Shown one piece after another: positions 7,851 to 16,192 of a DNA stretch of 64,000 bases. The stretch's first letter is position 1; every line of letters begins with the position of its first letter. Under the pieces are notes generated by a model. The model worked only from the letters and a program-made list of their open reading frames with translations, did not search any database and was not told the DNA's origin. The stretch lies in assembly GCA_945897365.1 (NCBI GenBank), contig CAMDFD010000003.1, forward strand, positions 186,001 through 250,000, written 5' to 3'. The translations under genes and the position numbers were made by a program. Source of the stretch: Bordetella parapertussis (lineage in GTDB: Bacteria; Pseudomonadota; Gammaproteobacteria; Burkholderiales; Burkholderiaceae_B).

Positions 7851-9011
7851 TTAAAAGGATCGTGGCAAACCGAGAATGTGCTCGGCAACATAAGACAAAA
7901 TCAGATTAGTCGAAATCGGCGCAACCTGATACAGACGCGTTTCGCGGAATTTACGCTCTACGTCGTATTCGCACGCAAATCCGAAGCCACCATGGAATTG
8001 CAAGCAAGCATTGGCCGCCTCCCAAGAAGCATCGGCTGCCAAAAGTTTTGCCATATTGGCCTGCGCACCACAAGGGAGATTGGCATCAAACAAGCGGCAA
8101 GCTTCGTAACGCATCAGGCTTGCGGCTTCAACGTTGATATGCGCCCGCGCAATCGGAAATTGCACGCCTTGGTTTTGACCGATCGGACGTCCAAATACAA
8201 TACGATCTTTGACGTAAGCGGTCACACGATCCACAAACCAGTAACCGTCACCGATACATTCGGCGGCAATCAACGCGCGCTCGGCGTTCAGGCCATCAAG
8301 AATGTATTTAAACCCTTTGCCTTCCTCACCAATCAGGTTCTCTGCAGGAATCTCGAGGTTGTCAAAAAACAATTCGTTTGTTTCGTGATTCACCATGTTT
8401 AAGATCGGGCGAACTGTCAAACCCTTGCCAATTGCATCGCGCAAATCAACGATAAAAATCGACATGCCTTCGGTTTTTTTAGTGACTTGATCAATAGGTG
8501 TCGTACGGGCCAACAAGATCATTAAATCCGAGTGCTGGACGCGTGAAATCCATACTTTTTGACCATTAATCACATATCGGTCACCTTTACGAACAGCGGT
8601 GGTCTTGATTTTTGTGGTGTCCGTGCCTGTTGTGGGCTCTGTCACTCCCATGGATTGCAAGCGCAATTCACCAGCAGCAATTTTTGGCAAATAAAAGTTT
8701 TTCTGCTCAGCTGAACCATGGCGCAGCAGGGTGCCCATGTTGTAGAGCTGACCATGACAGGCACCTGAGTTACCTCCGGAACGGTTGATTTCCTCCATAA
8801 TCACGGAGGCTTCGGTCAAACCCAGTCCCGAACCGCCGTATTCTTGAGGAATCAGCGCAGCCATCCAGCCGGCCTGAGTCAGAGCATTGACAAACGCTTC
8901 AGGGTAACCCCTGGCTTCGTCCACTTTACGAAAGTACTCATCTGGGAACTGTTTGCACAGATCCCTTATCGCGTCACGGATATCCTGATACTGATCAACG
9001 TTGGAGTTCAT
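7851..9011 (-). CDS. Acyl-CoA dehydrogenase family protein with shifted catalytic glutamate
   Basis: A 386-residue flavoprotein of the acyl-CoA dehydrogenase fold. The FAD/substrate motif SMGVTEPTTGTDTTKIKT and a C-terminal FHGGFGFACEYDVERKFR are visible. At the position where most family members carry the catalytic Glu in an EGT motif, this protein has Gln362 (YQVAPISTN). A glutamate is present at Glu244 (LNAER), which aligns by eye with the alternative base of isovaleryl-CoA dehydrogenase (LDLER). It is therefore probably active with the base on the other helix. It is the first gene of the minus-strand operon facing the LysR gene. Confidence 0.87.
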   Translation of the reverse strand: MNSNVDQYQDIRDAIRDLCKQFPDEYFRKVDEARGYPEAFVNALTQAGWMAALIPQEYGGSGLGLTEASVIMEEINRSGGNSGACHGQLYNMGTLLRHGSAEQKNFYLPKIAAGELRLQSMGVTEPTTGTDTTKIKTTAVRKGDRYVINGQKVWISRVQHSDLMILLARTTPIDQVTKKTEGMSIFIVDLRDAIGKGLTVRPILNMVNHETNELFFDNLEIPAENLIGEEGKGFKYILDGLNAERALIAAECIGDGYWFVDRVTAYVKDRIVFGRPIGQNQGVQFPIARAHINVEAASLMRYEACRLFDANLPCGAQANMAKLLAADASWEAANACLQFHGGFGFACEYDVERKFRETRLYQVAPISTNLILSYVAEHILGLPRSF

Positions 9012-9063
9012 GATTGTCTTATGATGGCAAATGTTATTCAGATGCTAATGTGCCCCATGGCGT

Positions 9064-9085
9064 CAAACTTGACTATTTATGTTTG
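9064..9085. promoter_or_regulatory. Inverted repeat between the catabolic operon and its LysR regulator
   Basis: CAAAC (9064-9068) and GTTTG (9081-9085) form an inverted repeat with 12 bases between the arms. It lies in the 116-base divergent region between the acyl-CoA dehydrogenase start (9011) and the LysR start (9128), where LysR-type regulators normally bind. A T-N11-A pattern starting at 9063 overlaps it. The arms are short, so chance is possible. Confidence 0.35.
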
Positions 9086-9127
9086 GTTAACCCGGGCTTT
9101 TTGATTGCTTAAGAGACTGCCAACCCT

Positions 9128-10030
9128 ATGGCGAACCATTTTGACCTGACAGATTTACAGCTCATTGTGAATATCGGAGATGCCAGCAGCCTGACGCGTG
9201 GTGCTGAAAAGTCACACTTATCACTCCCTGCAGCGAGTAATCGAGTCAAAAACCTGGAAGACCACTTTGGCACTAGGCTTTTTCACCGTAATAGTCAGGG
9301 CGTGACACTCACGCCCTCTGGTGAAGCTTTTTTACGTCATGCCAGATTAGTATTGCGTCAAATTGATCATTTACGGGGGGATATCCACGAGTATGCGCGT
9401 GGCATTAAAGGTCAAGTGCGAATGCTGGCCAATACAACCGCCATGACCGAGTTCATGCCCGCAGTGCTCAGCCGGTTCTTGGCTTCTCACCCTGATGTGA
9501 CGGTTGAGCTGCGAGAGCGGTTGAGTTATTTGGTGATTAAGGCTGTGTCAGAAGGTTCTGCAGATATCGGGATCGTTGCGGGCAAGCCTGCTTCCTCCGA
9601 GCTCGAATACATTCCCTATCGCGAAGATCGCTTAGTATTAGTGACACCTAATGAACACCCTCTGAGTGAACTGAGCGAGGTCGCGTTCTCAGATACGCTC
9701 GCTTTTGAGTACGTTGGTCTCTCCGAGTGGAGCGCGATTCATGCATTTTTAATTCAAGCGGCAGACAAGCTTGGCTATCCATTTCGTTTTCGTGTGGAAG
9801 TGGGTAGTTTCGAGGCCGTATGCCGAATGATCGAGGCGGGTGTTGGTATCGGGGTGGTTCCCGAGCTGGTGGCCAAACGTTATGCCCAGCGACTCAACAT
9901 CAAGATCGTGAGCCTTTCTGACGAATGGTCAGAAAGAAAACTTCAAATTTGCGTACGTAACCTCCAGCAATTACCTAGCTTTGCAAGAGATCTCGTCAAT
10001 ATGTTGATTGAAGACGTTCAAACAGCTTAA
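9128..10030 (+). CDS. LysR family transcriptional regulator
   Basis: A 300-residue LysR protein with an N-terminal winged helix-turn-helix (about 6-65, containing SLTRGAEKSHLSLPAASNRVKNLE) and a periplasmic-binding-protein-like effector domain from about residue 92. It is transcribed away from the acyl-CoA dehydrogenase / MmgE-PrpD / SDR operon, the arrangement in which LysR proteins usually control the divergent genes. The effector is probably a metabolite of that pathway (inference). rdgB follows after 21 bases. Confidence 0.92.
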   Translation: MANHFDLTDLQLIVNIGDASSLTRGAEKSHLSLPAASNRVKNLEDHFGTRLFHRNSQGVTLTPSGEAFLRHARLVLRQIDHLRGDIHEYARGIKGQVRMLANTTAMTEFMPAVLSRFLASHPDVTVELRERLSYLVIKAVSEGSADIGIVAGKPASSELEYIPYREDRLVLVTPNEHPLSELSEVAFSDTLAFEYVGLSEWSAIHAFLIQAADKLGYPFRFRVEVGSFEAVCRMIEAGVGIGVVPELVAKRYAQRLNIKIVSLSDEWSERKLQICVRNLQQLPSFARDLVNMLIEDVQTA

Positions 10031-10051
10031 ATTTTAGATTCAATTCATACC

Positions 10052-10663
10052 ATGCTGACATCCATCGTTCTCGCTTCCGGCAATGCCGGAAAAATTAAAG
10101 AATTCGCCGCTTTGTTCCAGCCGCTTGGAATCTCCCTGATTCCTCAAGCATTGCTCAACATCAGCGATGCACCTGAACCTCACCCAAGCTTCGTCGAAAA
10201 CGCGCTTACAAAGGCCAGACATGCCAGTACTTTGTCAGGTCAGCCTTCGATCGCCGACGATTCCGGTCTATGCGTTCGCGCCCTAGGGGGGGCTCCTGGC
10301 ATACTTTCTGCTCGCTATGCACAAACAGCACAGGGTGTGCGTTCTGACTTGGCAAATAACCAAAAACTGGTTCATGAACTTGCAAACATAACGGACCGAA
10401 AAGCTTGGTATGTTGCTGTCTTAGTGTTTTTAACGCACGCAGAGGATCCTCAGCCTCTGATTGCCGAAGCTAGCTGGTATGGTGAGATTATTGATGCGCC
10501 AAGAGGTACTCATGGCTTTGGATATGACCCGTATTTTTTTATTCCTGAACACGGATGCACTGTTGCAGAGCTTGAACCCGCTCTTAAAAATCGTATAGGT
10601 CACCGTGGCCAAGCGATGCAATTGCTTTTTTCTAAAATGCGTGAGCGAGGCTACTGCTCCTGA
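10052..10663 (+). CDS. rdgB: XTP/dITP diphosphatase (RdgB/HAM1)
   Basis: A house-cleaning pyrophosphatase that removes dITP, dXTP and ITP from the nucleotide pool. The 203 residues carry the family signatures SIVLASGNAGKIKEF near the N-terminus, FVENALTKARHAS, the metal-binding IADDSGLCV, and GTHGFGYDPYFFIPE near residue 155. The stop codon overlaps the hemW ATG by one base, showing coupling. It is normally next to rph in this lineage, but here it follows the LysR gene. Confidence 0.97.
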   Translation: MLTSIVLASGNAGKIKEFAALFQPLGISLIPQALLNISDAPEPHPSFVENALTKARHASTLSGQPSIADDSGLCVRALGGAPGILSARYAQTAQGVRSDLANNQKLVHELANITDRKAWYVAVLVFLTHAEDPQPLIAEASWYGEIIDAPRGTHGFGYDPYFFIPEHGCTVAELEPALKNRIGHRGQAMQLLFSKMRERGYCS

Positions 10664-11919
10664 TGAAGCGCACAATTCCTATTCGCTCTGAAAACTGGAA
10701 GCCAACAGGCTTAGAGATCGATCGCCTGGTTGTGCCAGAGCACATGTCTGCACGTGTGCGTTCAGGGCAGATGCTTAGCACTCTCCCTCCATTGTCTATT
10801 TACATCCATGTGCCTTGGTGTATTCGTAAGTGTCCTTATTGCGACTTTAATTCTCACGAAGCTAAAGGTGACATACCCGAAGAGCGCTACTTAGCTGCAC
10901 TTCAGGCTGATATTGAACAGGCTCTTCCCGATGTTTGGGGTCGGCAGGTGCACACGGTTTTCATTGGCGGCGGAACGCCGAGTTTATTGTCTGCCTCTGC
11001 CATCGATCGTTTAATGGGTATGCTCAGAGCGCACTTTAATCTCTGGCCCGATGCAGAAGTCACCCTGGAGGCCAATCCAGGCGCGGCAGAAGCAGGGCGC
11101 TTTAAGTCTTATGCTGAGAGCGGCATCAACAGGATTTCATTAGGGATACAGACCTTTGATGATGAGCAACTTCAAAAATTAGGCCGCGTACACAACGGCA
11201 CCCAAGCTCGCAACGCCATTGAAATGGCGATGGCGGCTGTCGATCGCGTCAATCTCGATTTGATGTTTGCCCTTTCTGGTCAAAGCTTTGAAGCCTGTAT
11301 GTTGGATGCGCGCGAGGCACTCTCATTTGGAACAGAGCACCTATCGATATATCAACTGACGCTTGAGCCGAACACCATTTTTGCCAAATTTCCACCTCCA
11401 TTGCCAGACGATGACTTGGCTGTCTCAATGGAAGAGGGCATTGAGTCCTTGTTATCTGAGGCAGGCTTTGACCGTTACGAGGTTTCTGCTTTTGCTCGTC
11501 ACGGAGCACGTGCCCGTCACAACATCAACTACTGGCAATTTGGTGATTATCTCGGGCTCGGTCCTGGCGCCCACGGTAAAGTTTCATTTCCAGATCGCCT
11601 ACAGCGCGAGATTCGCCTGCGCAATCCAGAAAGCTGGATGCAAGCAAGTGTGTTGAGAAACGGCAGTCAAATCTCAGAGAAAAGGATCGTGACCCGCGAA
11701 GATTTGCCCTTTGAATTTATGCTTAATGCACTTCGTCTTCGAGAGGGTGTCGCTCTGGATCTTTTCAACGAGCGAACAGGACTGTCTTATGGCGATATTG
11801 CCGAACGTTTAGCACTGGCTAGGCAAAAGAAACTTTTAACCGCAGATCCTTCAAGGCTTCAGGCGACAGACACAGGTTGGCGCTTTTTAAATGAATTACA
11901 AAGTATTTTCTTGTCTTGA
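10663..11919 (+). CDS. hemW: Radical SAM heme chaperone HemW
   Basis: HemW (formerly annotated as oxygen-independent coproporphyrinogen III oxidase) binds heme and a 4Fe-4S cluster and helps insert heme into respiratory enzymes. The radical-SAM cysteines are C53, C57 and C60 in PWCIRKCPYCDFNSH, followed by FIGGGTPSLL and NRISLGIQTFDD. The protein has a CIRKC spacing of three residues, as in HemW. It has about 40 residues before the first conserved strand. An internal ATG at 10771 would give a shorter protein, but the chosen ATG overlaps the rdgB stop and is preferred. Length is 418 residues. Confidence 0.93.
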   Translation: MKRTIPIRSENWKPTGLEIDRLVVPEHMSARVRSGQMLSTLPPLSIYIHVPWCIRKCPYCDFNSHEAKGDIPEERYLAALQADIEQALPDVWGRQVHTVFIGGGTPSLLSASAIDRLMGMLRAHFNLWPDAEVTLEANPGAAEAGRFKSYAESGINRISLGIQTFDDEQLQKLGRVHNGTQARNAIEMAMAAVDRVNLDLMFALSGQSFEACMLDAREALSFGTEHLSIYQLTLEPNTIFAKFPPPLPDDDLAVSMEEGIESLLSEAGFDRYEVSAFARHGARARHNINYWQFGDYLGLGPGAHGKVSFPDRLQREIRLRNPESWMQASVLRNGSQISEKRIVTREDLPFEFMLNALRLREGVALDLFNERTGLSYGDIAERLALARQKKLLTADPSRLQATDTGWRFLNELQSIFLS

Positions 11920-11941
11920 TTTGAACATAAATCATGCATCA

Positions 11942-11958
11942 TTCACCAACATAGTGCG
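11942..11958. promoter_or_regulatory. NtrC binding site 1 upstream of glnA
   Basis: TTCACCAACATAGTGCG fits the NtrC dyad GCAC-N7-GTGC with one mismatch in the left arm. Its centre (11950) is about 31 bases from the centre of site 2, which is three helical turns, placing both on one DNA face as in the enterobacterial glnA enhancer. It lies about 108 bases upstream of the predicted sigma-54 start. Confidence 0.75.
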
Positions 11959-11972
11959 CATTTTTGTGCATA

Positions 11973-11989
11973 TGCACTAATATAGTGCT
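11973..11989. promoter_or_regulatory. NtrC binding site 2 upstream of glnA
   Basis: TGCACTAATATAGTGCT matches the NtrC consensus dyad GCAC-N7-GTGC exactly in both arms. It overlaps a perfect 12-base palindrome GTGCATATGCAC at 11966-11977 and is followed by another GTGC half-site (TAGTGCGC). Its centre is about 77 bases upstream of the predicted start of transcription. Confidence 0.85.
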
Positions 11990-12031
11990 TTAGTGCGCTC
12001 CTTTTCGGGGCGAATTCCAGTGTTCGAAAGC

Positions 12032-12047
12032 TGGCATAAAATTTGCT
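12032..12047 (+). promoter_or_regulatory. Sigma-54 promoter of glnA
   Basis: TGGCATAAAATTTGCT has the invariant GG and GC dinucleotides with exactly 10 bases between them, matching the -24/-12 element TGGCAC-N5-TTGC. Transcription should begin near 12058, leaving a leader of about 65 bases before the glnA ATG. Together with the two NtrC sites this indicates nitrogen-limitation control. Confidence 0.87.
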
Positions 12048-12122
12048 TGTAACAAACCATGCAGATCATATGTTCTGCGACAGATTTTTGTACATTACCT
12101 CTTTTTTTAGCGGAGTCATATT

Positions 12123-13535
12123 ATGAGCACCTCACAAGACGTGTTGAAGAAGATTACTGAAACGGAAGTCAAATTTGTTGACTTCCGTTTCACAGATACC
12201 CTTGGCAAAGAACAGCACGTCTCCGTGCCTGTGAGTCAAATGGGTGACGGCAAGTTCACTGATGGACACGCCTTTGATGGATCATCGATCGCGGGTTGGA
12301 AAGGTATCGAAGCCTCTGACATGTTGCTGATGCCCGATCCATCAACCGCTCACATGGATCCATTCCGCGAAGAGTCCACGATGATCATCACGTGCGATGT
12401 GGTTGAGCCAACCGATATGAAAGGTTACGAGCGTGATCCACGCTCTCTTGCCAAACGCGCTGAAGCCTATCTCAAGTCTAGCGGTTTAGGCGATACCGCT
12501 TTCTTTGGTCCTGAGCCAGAGTTCTTTGTTTTTGACGGCGTCACCTGGGGCGACGATATGTCTGGTTGCCACGTCAAAATCAAATCAGACGAAGGTTTTT
12601 GGTCCTCAAGCGCTGACAACGAAGGCGGCAACCTTGCACACCGTCCACGCGTCAAGGGTGGATACTTTCCTGTGCCTCCCGTAGATTCAATGCAAGACAT
12701 GCGTTCGGAAATGTGTATTTTGCTCGAAGAAGCCGGCATTCCGGTCGAAGTCCATCACCACGAAGTCGCAGGCGCAGGCCAAATGGAAATCGGCACAAAA
12801 TTCAGCACGCTCGTTAAACGCGCGGACTGGATTCAAATTATGAAGTACACAATTCATAATGTCGCACATGCTTACGGCAAAACTGCGACGTTCATGCCCA
12901 AGCCAATCGTTGGTGACAACGGTTCAGGCATGCACGTCCACCAGTCCATCTGGAAAGACGGTCAAAACTTGTTCGCAGGCAATGGTTATGCAGGTTTGTC
13001 AGAGTTCGCTCTGTACTACATCGGCGGCATTATCAAGCACGCTCGGGCGTTGAATGCCATCACTAACCCTGGCACCAACTCCTATAAGCGTCTGGTTCCT
13101 CACTACGAAGCCCCTGTCAAGCTTGCCTATTCAGCACGCAACCGCTCTGCTTCGATTCGTATTCCTCACGTCGCTAATCCAAAAGGTCGCCGTATCGAGG
13201 CACGTTTTCCTGATCCACTTGCCAACCCTTACTTGGCTTTCTCTGCCTTGATGATGGCTGGTCTGGATGGCGTGCAAAACAAGATTCACCCCGGCGATCC
13301 AGCTGATAAGAATCTGTACGATTTGCCACCAGAAGAAGATGCAAAAATCCCAACAGTGTGTAGCTCGTTGGAGCAGGCTCTCGAGTCACTAAACAAGGAT
13401 CGTGAGTTCTTGACACGTGGTGGCGTGTTTACAAACGAAATGCTCGATGCGTATGTCGAATTGAAAATGAACGAAGTGAATCGTCTACGTATGACGACTC
13501 ACCCCGTCGAGTTCGATATGTATTACAGCCTCTAA
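12123..13535 (+). CDS. glnA: Glutamine synthetase type I
   Basis: GlnA makes glutamine from glutamate, ammonia and ATP as a dodecamer and is the main ammonia-assimilating enzyme. The 470 residues match GSI-beta. Motifs include DGSSIAGWKGIEASDMLL, FFGPEPEFFVFD, HHHEVAGAGQMEIGTKF, GMHVHQSIWK, and NRSASIRIP. Tyr399 in NLYDLPPEE corresponds to the residue adenylylated by GlnE in other proteobacteria, so covalent control is expected. It is preceded by a sigma-54 promoter with NtrC sites and followed by ntrB-ntrC, with a hairpin in between. Confidence 0.98.
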   Translation: MSTSQDVLKKITETEVKFVDFRFTDTLGKEQHVSVPVSQMGDGKFTDGHAFDGSSIAGWKGIEASDMLLMPDPSTAHMDPFREESTMIITCDVVEPTDMKGYERDPRSLAKRAEAYLKSSGLGDTAFFGPEPEFFVFDGVTWGDDMSGCHVKIKSDEGFWSSSADNEGGNLAHRPRVKGGYFPVPPVDSMQDMRSEMCILLEEAGIPVEVHHHEVAGAGQMEIGTKFSTLVKRADWIQIMKYTIHNVAHAYGKTATFMPKPIVGDNGSGMHVHQSIWKDGQNLFAGNGYAGLSEFALYYIGGIIKHARALNAITNPGTNSYKRLVPHYEAPVKLAYSARNRSASIRIPHVANPKGRRIEARFPDPLANPYLAFSALMMAGLDGVQNKIHPGDPADKNLYDLPPEEDAKIPTVCSSLEQALESLNKDREFLTRGGVFTNEMLDAYVELKMNEVNRLRMTTHPVEFDMYYSL

Positions 13536-13555
13536 ACTGCCGACAAAACTTGGGG

Positions 13556-13573
13556 TCGGGCCTCCCGGCCCGA
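13556..13573 (+). promoter_or_regulatory. glnA-ntrB intercistronic hairpin
   Basis: TCGGGCC (13556-13562) and GGCCCGA (13567-13573) form a GC-rich stem with a 4-base TCCC loop, extendable by GGG/CCC across a 2-base bulge. It starts about 20 bases after the glnA stop and ends five bases before the ntrB ATG at 13579. No T-run follows, so it is better read as an attenuating or mRNA-stabilising element that also limits ribosome access to ntrB. Confidence 0.7.
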
Positions 13574-13578
13574 TACCC

Positions 13579-14631
13579 ATGATTGCTTTTGAAGCCTTTG
13601 ATCTCCTTGCCACGACGGTTTTATTACTGAATCGTCGTGGCGAGATTTTGCAGGCTAATTCGGCAGCAGAAATGATGTTCGGCAGATCTCGGCGACACAT
13701 TATTGGTTCGTCGGCAGTATTTCTTTTTGAACGTGACGATGCCTTAGAACAATCTATTCGGCAAGCCTGTGAGGGCGAAGTCGATGATTGTCGTCAGTTC
13801 GCGCGCATGCGTCGTGGCTCGGAGACTGTGGAAGTCAGTGTGACTTCCATTGCTTTAACAAACAAGCCCTGGGCAGCTTTACTCGAGATCAAGGACATTG
13901 AACAACGTGTCTTAGTTGACCGCAGTATCAGGCTTGTTGACGACATTGAAACGCAGCATGAACTTTTGCGTAATCTTGCGCACGAGGTCAAAAATCCTCT
14001 TGGAGGTTTGCGCGGCGCAGCACAGTTGCTTGAGTCCGAACTTCCTGATCCTGCTTTACAAGAATATACACGGGTCATCATTTCTGAAGCTGATCGTCTG
14101 CAGGCTTTAGTCGATCGCTTAGCCGCACCACAGCGGATGCCCATTCAATGGCAGTCTGTCAATATTCATGAAGTATGTGAGCGCGTCTGCGCCCTGGTGC
14201 GTGCGGAGTTTAGAGAAGTTGCTCTAGTTCGTGATTATGACGCCTCCATGCCTGAGTTTCGTGCTGACCCTGCAAGGCTGGTGCAAGCGCTTTTAAATGT
14301 AGTCAGAAATGCGGCACAAATGATGACCGGTTCTATACCGGTAGCCTCACCTCTAATCACTTTAAAAACCAGAGTTGCACGTCAAGTTTTATTGAGACAT
14401 AAGCAACACAAGATGGCGATCGTGGTATCGGTCACTGATAACGGCCCTGGTGTGCCCTTAAATCTTCAGGACCGTATTTTTCACCCGCTTGTGACAGGCC
14501 GCGAAGGCGGTACAGGATTAGGTCTGAGTCTCGCTCAGGATTTTGTTCAACAGCACGGTGGGGTGATTGAGTTTGATTCTCGACCCGGTCACACTGAGTT
14601 TCGTTTAATGTTACCCATGGAGTCTTTATGA
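13579..14631 (+). CDS. glnL: Nitrogen regulation sensor kinase NtrB
   Basis: NtrB phosphorylates or dephosphorylates NtrC according to GlnB (PII) binding. The 350 residues contain an N-terminal PAS domain (about 10-110), the phospho-acceptor His135 in LAHEVKNPLGGLRGAAQLLE, an N-box (VVRNAAQMM), a DNGPGVP G1 box and GGTGLGLSLAQ. No membrane segment is present, as expected for a cytoplasmic kinase. The ATG sits directly behind the hairpin that separates it from glnA, and no good ribosome-binding site is visible, so translation is probably low. The gene overlaps ntrC by four bases. Confidence 0.96.
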   Translation: MIAFEAFDLLATTVLLLNRRGEILQANSAAEMMFGRSRRHIIGSSAVFLFERDDALEQSIRQACEGEVDDCRQFARMRRGSETVEVSVTSIALTNKPWAALLEIKDIEQRVLVDRSIRLVDDIETQHELLRNLAHEVKNPLGGLRGAAQLLESELPDPALQEYTRVIISEADRLQALVDRLAAPQRMPIQWQSVNIHEVCERVCALVRAEFREVALVRDYDASMPEFRADPARLVQALLNVVRNAAQMMTGSIPVASPLITLKTRVARQVLLRHKQHKMAIVVSVTDNGPGVPLNLQDRIFHPLVTGREGGTGLGLSLAQDFVQQHGGVIEFDSRPGHTEFRLMLPMESL

Positions 14632-16109
14632 AACCAGTCTGGATTGTGGATGATGATCAAGCCATCCGCTGGGTGCTTGAAAAAGCTCTGAGCCGCGCTG
14701 GTATGACGACACGCAGCTTCGTCGGAGCTAGTGACGTATCGATCGCGCTTGAGTCCGAGCTTCCCGCTGCATTGATTTCTGATATCCGGATGCCAGGCAC
14801 GGATGGATTTACACTGCTCAAGTTAGTCAAGGAAAAATATCCTAGCTTGCCAGTCATCATCATGACGGCCTATAGCGATCTTGACACCACAGTCAGTGCA
14901 TTTCAGGGGGGGGCATTTGACTACTTGGCCAAGCCCTTTGATATCAATGAGGCTGTTGCGCTCATTCAACGCGCCGTGCGAGAGCCTTCGCCCAGCGATG
15001 GCGCGAGTCTCTCTTCAACTTCTGGGCAAACGACTCCTTCCGCAAGACCGTCTGATAAAGGTATCTTGACCCAATCCTCCTCCGTGGCGATGCAGGAAGT
15101 GTTCAGGGCGATTGGACGTTTAGCTCATTCAAACGTTACCGTATTGATTACGGGTGAATCCGGTACGGGTAAAGAACTTGTGGCTCGTGCATTACATAGC
15201 CATGGCATGCGCTCGAAAGGCCCTTTTGTTGCCTTGAATACCGCAGCGATTCCACGAGACCTTCTTGAAGCCGAATTATTTGGTCATGAACGCGGTGCTT
15301 TTACGGGCGCCAACTCTTTACGTCGCGGACGTTTCGAAGAGGCGAGTGGCGGAACTTTGTTTTTGGATGAGATTGGCGATATGCCTTTCGAATTACAGAC
15401 TCGCTTGCTGCGTGTGTTGTCTGATGGCACGTTCTATCGGGTAGGGGGTGCACAGCCCGTGAGTGTCGATGTCCGGATTGTTGCCGCCACCCACCAGCCT
15501 CTTGAAGAGCGTGTGAGGGAAGGCAAATTTCGTGAGGATTTATTTCATCGTCTGAATGTCATTCGCTTGCGACTCCCCCCTCTGAGAGAGCGGCGTGAGG
15601 ATATTCCAGAACTCACCAGGCATTTTTTATCTGTGTGTGCGCGCGGACTAGGCGTTCCAGCCAAGCGTATTTCTGATCAAGCTATGCAGATTTTGACTCA
15701 ATTCGATTTTCCTGGAAATGTCAGGCAATTGGAGAACTTCTGTCATTGGCTGACCGTCATGGCCCCAGGTCAAACTGTAGAAGTTAGCGATCTTCCTGTC
15801 GAAGTTCGCGCCGCCGATTTTCCTCAAAAATCCACAAATCTTTCAGGTCTTGTGAGCCCCCAGACCTGGCAGCAACTTCTTGCTATCGAAGCAAATACTC
15901 TTCTTTCACGCTCCGACCCAGAAGTGTGGTCCGCTTTAACAAGACAGTTCGAGCGCACAATTTTGCAATCCTCTCTCGAGGTCTGTCGTGGACGCCGCGT
16001 TGAGGCTGCCGCCAGACTTGGCATGGGGCGTAATACTATTACTCGAAAACTTCGAGAGTTGGGAATGGACTCTGGTTATGCCGATAACCAACCTGAACTG
16101 ACGAACTGA
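14628..16109 (+). CDS. glnG: Nitrogen regulation response regulator NtrC
   Basis: NtrC is the sigma-54 enhancer-binding activator of nitrogen-limitation genes. The 493 residues show a receiver domain with phosphorylation site Asp52 (ISDIRMPG) and a Ser/Thr-rich linker (about 124-150). An AAA+ domain follows with Walker A GESGTGKE and the sigma-54 contact loop GAFTGA at residues 223-228. A C-terminal Fis-type helix-turn-helix (RRVEAAARLGMGRNTITRKL) completes the protein. The ATGA overlap with ntrB indicates coupled translation. The likely targets in this window are the two sites upstream of glnA. Confidence 0.97.
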   Translation: MKPVWIVDDDQAIRWVLEKALSRAGMTTRSFVGASDVSIALESELPAALISDIRMPGTDGFTLLKLVKEKYPSLPVIIMTAYSDLDTTVSAFQGGAFDYLAKPFDINEAVALIQRAVREPSPSDGASLSSTSGQTTPSARPSDKGILTQSSSVAMQEVFRAIGRLAHSNVTVLITGESGTGKELVARALHSHGMRSKGPFVALNTAAIPRDLLEAELFGHERGAFTGANSLRRGRFEEASGGTLFLDEIGDMPFELQTRLLRVLSDGTFYRVGGAQPVSVDVRIVAATHQPLEERVREGKFREDLFHRLNVIRLRLPPLRERREDIPELTRHFLSVCARGLGVPAKRISDQAMQILTQFDFPGNVRQLENFCHWLTVMAPGQTVEVSDLPVEVRAADFPQKSTNLSGLVSPQTWQQLLAIEANTLLSRSDPEVWSALTRQFERTILQSSLEVCRGRRVEAAARLGMGRNTITRKLRELGMDSGYADNQPELTN

Positions 16110-16148
16110 TTATTTTCTTTGTTTTTAGGCACTAAGCTACTGACTTCG

Positions 16149-16174
16149 ACTATTGAACGTTAAAATCCAATAGT
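16149..16174. promoter_or_regulatory. Inverted repeat upstream of ridA
   Basis: ACTATTG (16149-16155) and CAATAGT (16168-16174) form a perfect 7-base inverted repeat with a 12-base spacer containing TTAAAAT, a possible -10 element. It lies about 20-45 bases before the ridA ATG. It could be an operator or part of the 5' leader; no known regulator motif is recognised. Confidence 0.35.
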
Positions 16175-16192
16175 TATTGATTGGGAACAAAC

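Noticed and set aside
7851..9011. Acyl-CoA dehydrogenase as a catalytically dead protein
   Set aside because: The canonical glutamate is absent, but Glu244 in LNAER matches the alternative base of isovaleryl-CoA dehydrogenase, so activity is likely.
10663..10773. Shorter hemW start at ATG 10771
   Set aside because: It fits the length of E. coli HemW, but its AGGG is only three bases upstream, whereas the ATG at 10663 overlaps the rdgB stop as in coupled genes. The N-terminus remains somewhat uncertain.
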